Position numbers and translations under genes: made by a program
The notes under the pieces: model-generated
Seen by the model: only the letters and a program-made list of their open reading frames with translations
Database searches by the model: none
What the model was told of the DNA's origin: nothing
Source: Enoplolaimus lenunculus
Taxonomy: Eukaryota; Nematoda; Enoplea; Enoplida; Thoracostomopsidae
Assembly: GCA_030248215.1 (NCBI GenBank)
Contig: JASANG010002748.1
Span: forward strand, 1 to 64,000
Length of the DNA: 64,000 nt
Direction: 5' to 3'
Shown: piece after piece, positions 63,301 through 64,000 of the stretch
Position numbering within the stretch: the first letter of the stretch is position 1
How the letters are laid out: each line of letters starts with the position of its first letter

Positions 63301-63730
63301 AGAATGACGATAATTTACGTGTATAAGAAGTGGACTCCGGTAACTTTTTATATTTCAAAATACCGGGCGGTCAACTGTTATAGCATAAGTGGTTATATAC
63401 TTTTTCGATAATTTTAACGATTTTATAATATCATCCGTGTCTTCGTCCATTTCGATAAGTCACCATGCAGTCTCGTACACAATTATCATTCGGCGATAAG
63501 CAGAAATTCGGGAACGATTCCGCACGGTGACTGACGGCGACACACGACAAGGACAGCGCCACTCAAAATGGCAATGAAGTTGTCAAACTCAATAAAATAT
63601 TAAACCTACCATGTTGTTGTACTTGTAATAAAAAGCATTGCACGTCTTCTTTTCAGCTGCAAATCGGTTCACTGAAAAACTCAAAGATTTGACAGGCGTT
63701 GAACGAGAAGATATAACGATCCAGTGTCAG
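32646..63730 (+). CDS. unc-22: Twitchin (UNC-22-like giant muscle protein), N-terminal 1,350 residues, 27 exons, 3' partial
   Basis: Twitchin is a giant sarcomeric Ig/fibronectin protein with a C-terminal kinase that tunes muscle relaxation. I placed exons by reading frame, GT/AG sites and intron phase; every junction is in phase: 32646-32858, 33282-33375, 34785-34918, 35398-35487, 35765-35855, 36578-36650, 37400-37442, 38354-38430, 39352-39554, 39780-40249, 41788-41856, 43552-43731, 46901-47590, 50590-50676, 52778-52900, 55366-55397, 55986-56089, 56616-56776, 57393-57508, 58099-58195, 58538-58675, 59705-59837, 60541-60680, 61277-61427, 61777-61907, 62314-62449, 63657-63730. They give 1,350 codons with no stop. 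Domain order Ig1-Ig2-linker-Ig3-long linker-Ig4-DFRxxL-Ig5-8 and many short stretches match my recollection of C. elegans UNC-22. Exon 20 could instead end at 58210 (also in phase). The super-repeat and kinase regions lie beyond the window. Symbol assigned by homology. Confidence 0.93.
32888..33232. mobile_element. TA-flanked MITE, family 1, copy E, inside twitchin intron 1
   Basis: Lacks the left end and starts with the internal block around ATATATCCGGTATTGC, 30 bp after the exon 1 donor. The right end is CGCGTCACTAGAG then TA. It makes up most of the 423-bp intron. Confidence 0.75.
34099..34745 (+). pseudogene. Unrecognised coding-like fragment inside a twitchin intron
   Basis: An open stretch of 141 codons (34099-34524), followed by more protein-like sequence (NPVWFDFYECVYNIHWFNW, GAPPIMAGS), sits in intron 2 of twitchin on the sense strand. 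A degraded relative of the second part lies at about 20175-20290 (WFDFYECL and PPIMG are shared). Two dispersed copies suggest a transposon-derived or virus-derived gene rather than a twitchin exon. Phases do not fit splicing into twitchin. I do not recognise the family and the copies look broken. Confidence 0.5.
34785..35855 (+). CDS. unc-22: Twitchin exons 3-5: Ig domain 2 (residues 103-207)
   Basis: Exon 3 encodes a short charged link and then PVFVGKPRII with B-strand LMECRVK and core W (VATWFK). Exon 4 encodes the middle strands, ending LIQLEIR. Exon 5 encodes DAGQYRCNIKNDLGETNAN, the F-strand cysteine and G strand. Ig1 and Ig2 share the ending pattern GE(S/T)NAN, as I recall them doing in UNC-22. 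Both conserved cysteines and the tyrosine corner are present. Confidence 0.93.
35062..35162 (-). mobile_element. tRNA-derived SINE, copy 2 (older)
   Basis: Minus strand: A box TATAACTGAACGG (35135-35147), B box GATTCGAATTC (35090-35100, one mismatch type), then CTAACTTGAAGTTATC and GAGATGAAAT matching copy 1. Lies in the twitchin intron before exon 4. Confidence 0.65.
36578..39554 (+). CDS. unc-22: Twitchin exons 6-9: acidic/lysine link and Ig domain 3 (residues 208-339)
   Basis: Exon 6 (73 bp) is almost purely E/K (EPEQKDEKKEKKKEEKKEE). Exon 7 is a 43-bp micro-exon encoding the A strand (YKQSPVFQKTLASQ). I added it because exon 6 ends in phase 2 and exon 8 needs phase 0; it restores the frame exactly. 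Exon 8 has TLECEVQCHSSTKITWY (cysteine and tryptophan) and exon 9 has AEAGSYVCKAESEFGE, so the fold is complete. The end of exon 9 starts the next charged linker (GEEKPPEDKDED). In UNC-22 the matching link before Ig3 is, as I recall, long and Ser/Arg-rich; here it is about 25 residues. Confidence 0.88.
37965..38092. repeat. TTAGGC-type element with CCCCACA ends
   Basis: CCTCCCCACAGGCTTAAAAT at the left and AATGTGGGGGCAG at the right, with CCTAAACCTAAACC inside. A similar arrangement with GCCCCACATTTAAGG is at 24587-24720. Confidence 0.55.
38765..38912. mobile_element. MITE with CCCGTAGCCAG / CCTGGCTAC ends
   Basis: Inverted ends CCCGTAGCCAG and GACCTGGCTAC around 148 bp, with an interior (AACTAAATTTGTTAAAAACTT) unlike family 2. 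In the intron before twitchin exon 9. Confidence 0.6.
39780..43731 (+). CDS. unc-22: Twitchin exons 10-12: PEVK-like lysine/proline/glutamate linker (residues 340-579)
   Basis: Exon 10 (470 bp) encodes about 157 residues with nothing but charged low-complexity sequence. It begins with KDKKDDKKDAKKDKKD, then repeats built on EPEKK / KPEKQPEKKPG. Exon 11 (69 bp) is QTAAKKQQPTAVVP-like. Exon 12 (180 bp) continues KPGAKKEPPAGKKE and ends with GRRKSPAAPAKQQ, whose RRKS is a basophilic-kinase-type site at 43690-43701. Composition resembles the elastic PEVK region of titin. The purine bias of the coding strand explains several spurious open frames in exon 10 on both strands. All three exons are phase 0 at their 3' ends. 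Confidence 0.85.
40690..40930. repeat. Degraded relative of the 41.15-kb GAGTTGA element
   Basis: Same vocabulary (GAGTTGATTAATCAACTC, AATCAGCTCAGAGTGAG, TCAGAATTAT) without clear terminal repeats. Likely an older copy next to the intact one. Confidence 0.6.
41149..41391. mobile_element. Palindromic MITE rich in GAGTTGA / TCAACTC
   Basis: Inverted ends CACTGTAAATTCCA and TGAAATTTACAGTG. The interior is a field of GAGTTGATT / AATCAACTC words that pairs with itself. Preceded by TA. In the intron between twitchin exons 10 and 11. Confidence 0.75.
43028..43192. mobile_element. MITE, family 2, copy 2 (diverged)
   Basis: Left end AGGCGTAACCAGCTC, right end TTGGCTATGAGCCC; same interior order of G-rich and AAAATTT blocks as copy 1. 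In a twitchin intron. Confidence 0.7.
43982..44124. mobile_element. TTAGGC-bearing MITE, family 4, intact short copy
   Basis: GGCCAATGTTACTTTTACGG at the left and TCTAAAAGTAACATGGGTCG at the right, 143 bp, with CCTAAGCCTAAGC in between. The clearest view of the family ends. Confidence 0.8.
44179..44602. mobile_element. TA-flanked MITE, family 1, copy F
   Basis: Full-length, CTGTAGTGATCAGAATAAG ... GGGTCACTATAG, TA on each side. Within the twitchin intron before exon 13. Confidence 0.85.
46901..47590 (+). CDS. unc-22: Twitchin exon 13: 230-residue disordered linker with conserved DEVSESISELPS patch (residues 580-809)
   Basis: This is the longest exon in the window (690 bp, phase 0 at both ends). 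It reads through without a stop from LEDENRPAQQ to RHKRQSE. Most of it is Q/S/T/E/P-rich and predicted disordered by eye, with a short alanine/threonine run from a GCA/ACA repeat near 47117. The final part, YSEDEVSESISELPS, matches a segment I recall from the C. elegans UNC-22 linker while the flanks are unlike it, so this patch is probably a functional short motif. The donor is GAG|GTACGT at 47590. Confidence 0.87.
47962..48198. mobile_element. MITE with GCGGATCCAGAGG / TTTTTGGATCCGCC ends
   Basis: AGCGGATCCAGAGGGAGGGG at the left and GAAATTTTTGGATCCGCCTC at the right, about 237 bp, with C-runs and AAAAAATTAAAAAACTTTTT inside. A related end, ATGGATCCGCCACTGCGC, stands alone at 33838-33855. 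Confidence 0.7.
49094..49295. mobile_element. MITE, family 5, copy 2
   Basis: GATCAATCTGCGACAGTTTG at the left and GGCGACAAATTGCCGTGATG at the right; interior CCTAAGCGTAATTCTAAGCC. In a twitchin intron. Confidence 0.7.
50590..55397 (+). CDS. unc-22: Twitchin exons 14-16: RRxS phospho-motif modules (residues 810-890)
   Basis: Three small exons of 87, 123 and 32 bp are separated by introns of 2.1 and 2.5 kb. Exon 14 reads GRRSSLRPGEREGSQ, exon 15 reads PRRASLRPGEVASDQ, and exon 16 opens with RRASID. The RRxS tetrads lie at 50635-50646, 52853-52864 and 55366-55377. All three fit the cAMP-dependent kinase consensus. The SLRPGE repeat in exons 14 and 15 suggests exon duplication. Phases agree across all joins. 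These exons are small, so each rests on frame, splice sites and mutual similarity rather than on a known domain. Confidence 0.78.
51903..52063. mobile_element. MITE, family 2, copy 3
   Basis: Left end GGTCCGTAGCCAGCTC, right end CCCCTTGGCTACGA, interior TTGACTTACAAGCAAGGTTG shared with copy 4. Confidence 0.8.
53036..53229. mobile_element. MITE, family 5, copy 3
   Basis: AAATTGTCGTCCAGGAGTGT at the left, CGTCGTCAAGTTGTCGTAAT at the right, with CTAAGCATAATCCTAAAC repeats inside. Confidence 0.7.
54022..54162. mobile_element. MITE with GGGCGTAGCCAG / CTGGCTACACC ends
   Basis: GGGCGTAGCCAGGACTTTGG at the left, ACATCTGGCTACACC at the right, about 140 bp. Related to the 38.8-kb element by its ends and AATAACTGGGTTTGTT-like core. 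Confidence 0.6.
54275..54605. mobile_element. CCGGAGCCGG-family MITE, diverged copy in a twitchin intron
   Basis: GTGAGGTTAAAAATACCGCA at the left and ACCGAAGCCGGAGACATGCG toward the right, with the same ordered interior blocks as the 1.15-kb copy. Older by divergence. Confidence 0.6.
55986..57508 (+). CDS. unc-22: Twitchin exons 17-19: Ig domain 4 and DFRxxL motif (residues 890-1016)
   Basis: Exon 17 leads in with GPPKIVKIPDNTVCDEG, the A strand. Exon 18 has ILVAEVSGNPVPTIQWLRG (core tryptophan, no B-strand cysteine) and GRFKHVTDG. Exon 19 has DDGEYTIKVTNEHGED, where the F-strand cysteine is also absent; the paired loss is, as I recall, shared with UNC-22. It then reads GGMDFRAMLKHR. DFRAML (57483-57500) fits DFRxxL, the actin-binding repeat of myosin light-chain kinase. 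Confidence 0.9.
57531..57697. mobile_element. TTAGGC-bearing MITE, family 4, twitchin intron copy
   Basis: GCGACTGTTACTTTGTGGAG at the left and TATAAAGTAACATGGGCCGC at the right. The telomere-like units are decayed (CCTGAGCCTCAGCC). Confidence 0.75.
58099..59837 (+). CDS. unc-22: Twitchin exons 20-22: linker with a further RRxS site and Ig domain 5 (residues 1017-1139)
   Basis: Exon 20 begins EYDKWGIGRMELDDVDLKKK, the conserved stretch after DFRxxL, and contains ERRPSLRP (RRPS at 58169-58180). Its donor is ambiguous: GTAAAA after 58195 or GTGTCT after 58210, both phase 0. Exons 21-22 form Ig5: FMAIFSKPNAKIRWYKGRNE (tryptophan present) and MEDGGKYVVEANGVQSSAY. Both canonical cysteines are missing, again in the style of UNC-22, so the domain would fold without the core disulfide positions. 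Confidence 0.88.
60541..61427 (+). CDS. unc-22: Twitchin exons 23-24: Ig domain 6, unusual F strand (residues 1140-1236)
   Basis: Exon 23 has AVLECKVNHARAPLKWFKNK with the B-strand cysteine and core tryptophan. In exon 24 the expected DxGxYxC motif is replaced by YDDQTEWMAKIDENN, so the tyrosine corner and second cysteine are both gone. Two cysteines follow in the G strand (VCVCQVSVV). The join is phase 0 and exon 24 ends in phase 1. A 160-bp MITE of the GGCCCGTAGCC family ends only about 55 bp before exon 24. Confidence 0.9.
61063..61222. mobile_element. MITE, family 2, copy 4
   Basis: Left end GGCCCGTAGC, right end CCCTTGGTTATGGGCCT. It lies directly before the acceptor region of twitchin exon 24 and creates an upstream open frame that is not coding. 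Confidence 0.8.
61447..61587. mobile_element. MITE, family 5, copy 4
   Basis: TACGACAAATTGTCGCCCGA at the left and GAGCGATGAATTGTCGTGAC at the right, starting 20 bp after the donor of twitchin exon 24. It extends the exon 24 open frame by chance. Confidence 0.75.
61777..63730 (+). CDS. unc-22: Twitchin exons 25-27: Ig domain 7 and start of Ig domain 8 (residues 1237-1350)
   Basis: Exon 25 has AMLECEVNDKDAQVQWFHDG and exon 26 has GRKRKLLIKSAG then DEGEYKCTT, a complete canonical Ig7. Exon 27 (74 bp) opens Ig8 with NRFTEKLKDLTGVERED and ends ITIQCQ with donor GTATTA after 63730. The order and wording match my recollection of the same region of UNC-22. The rest of Ig8 is not in the window in any convincing form. 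The next acceptor-like AG (63951-63952) leads to a stop after five codons. Confidence 0.9.
62050..62155 (-). mobile_element. tRNA-derived SINE, copy 1
   Basis: On the minus strand an A box (TAGCTAAGTGG, 62132-62142) and a perfect B box (GGTTCAAATCC, 62088-62098) lie about 34 bp apart, the internal RNA polymerase III promoter layout. The 3' part (CTTGAATTTAGATTTGAGAT) is not tRNA and is shared with the 35-kb copy, so this is a SINE, not a tRNA gene. Confidence 0.75.
62879..63287. mobile_element. TA-flanked MITE, family 1, copy G
   Basis: Left CTGAAGTGACCCGAATAATA, right TTCGGGACATTACAG, TA on both sides. More diverged internally than copies D and F. In the twitchin intron before exon 27. Confidence 0.8.
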
Positions 63731-64000
63731 GTATTAAACGTGAAATGTATACTATATAACTATTATGTTTTCACTGTTTTATAGTCAAAATGGATGCAAT
63801 ATTTGTAACACCAACGTTTTGAAAATTCATGTTTCAATTCTTGCAAAAACTACGCAATAATTGAAATCCCATCGACAAATGACGGTTTTGATTTTGCGTT
63901 GTGATATCGGTATAATTTTAGGCTTTATAATACAATAACTTTTAACTTACAGGTAAACGCTACTGACTGACTGCATAGAAAAATTTACATATTAAAGTAT

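Noticed and set aside
1-64000. CRISPR arrays, operons, ribosome binding sites, rRNA
   Set aside because: Spliceosomal introns and animal gene families rule out a prokaryotic reading; no regularly spaced repeats or rRNA signatures seen.

Overview
The window is intron-rich, AT-rich animal DNA and most likely comes from a nematode. Three things point that way. The main gene matches the N-terminal half of the muscle protein twitchin (UNC-22) exon by exon. Nearly all introns end in a short TTTCAG-type acceptor. Several small repeats carry runs of TTAGGC, the nematode telomere unit. The species cannot be named from the sequence. Introns of 1-3 kb, packed with repeats, are large for a nematode.

Layout. 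1-18 kb has no intact gene that I can support. It is a mosaic of short inverted-repeat elements, tandem duplications and gene relics: a Polinton-like DNA polymerase B fossil (about 9.1-9.65 kb), a broken NADAR-domain fragment (9.77-10.25 kb) and an intron-containing Pim-type kinase pseudogene (11.8-12.9 kb). 18.1-25.7 kb holds a minus-strand gene of about eleven exons. It encodes a largely helical protein of roughly 850 residues with one complete LIM zinc-binding domain near its C-terminus. 25.7-32.6 kb is the shared upstream region of two divergent genes and is rich in small transposons. 32,646-63,730 holds 27 plus-strand exons of twitchin, 1,350 residues. They cover Ig domains 1-7, the start of Ig 8 and long linkers, and the gene runs off the right edge before the fibronectin/Ig super-repeats and the kinase.

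Twitchin is a giant sarcomere protein. Its N-terminal linkers here carry lysine/proline/glutamate-rich spring-like sequence, a DFRxxL motif of the type that binds actin in myosin light-chain kinase, and a series of RRxS sites of the cAMP-dependent kinase type. Both genes have a splice acceptor 1-2 bases before the start codon, which fits either a 5' non-coding exon or spliced-leader trans-splicing.

The rest is non-autonomous DNA transposon material in at least seven families, plus a tRNA-derived SINE in two copies. The strongest leads are the RRxS series in twitchin, the unnamed LIM protein (one splice donor of which coincides with a transposon end), a perfect 229-bp tandem duplication, and the Pim pseudogene.
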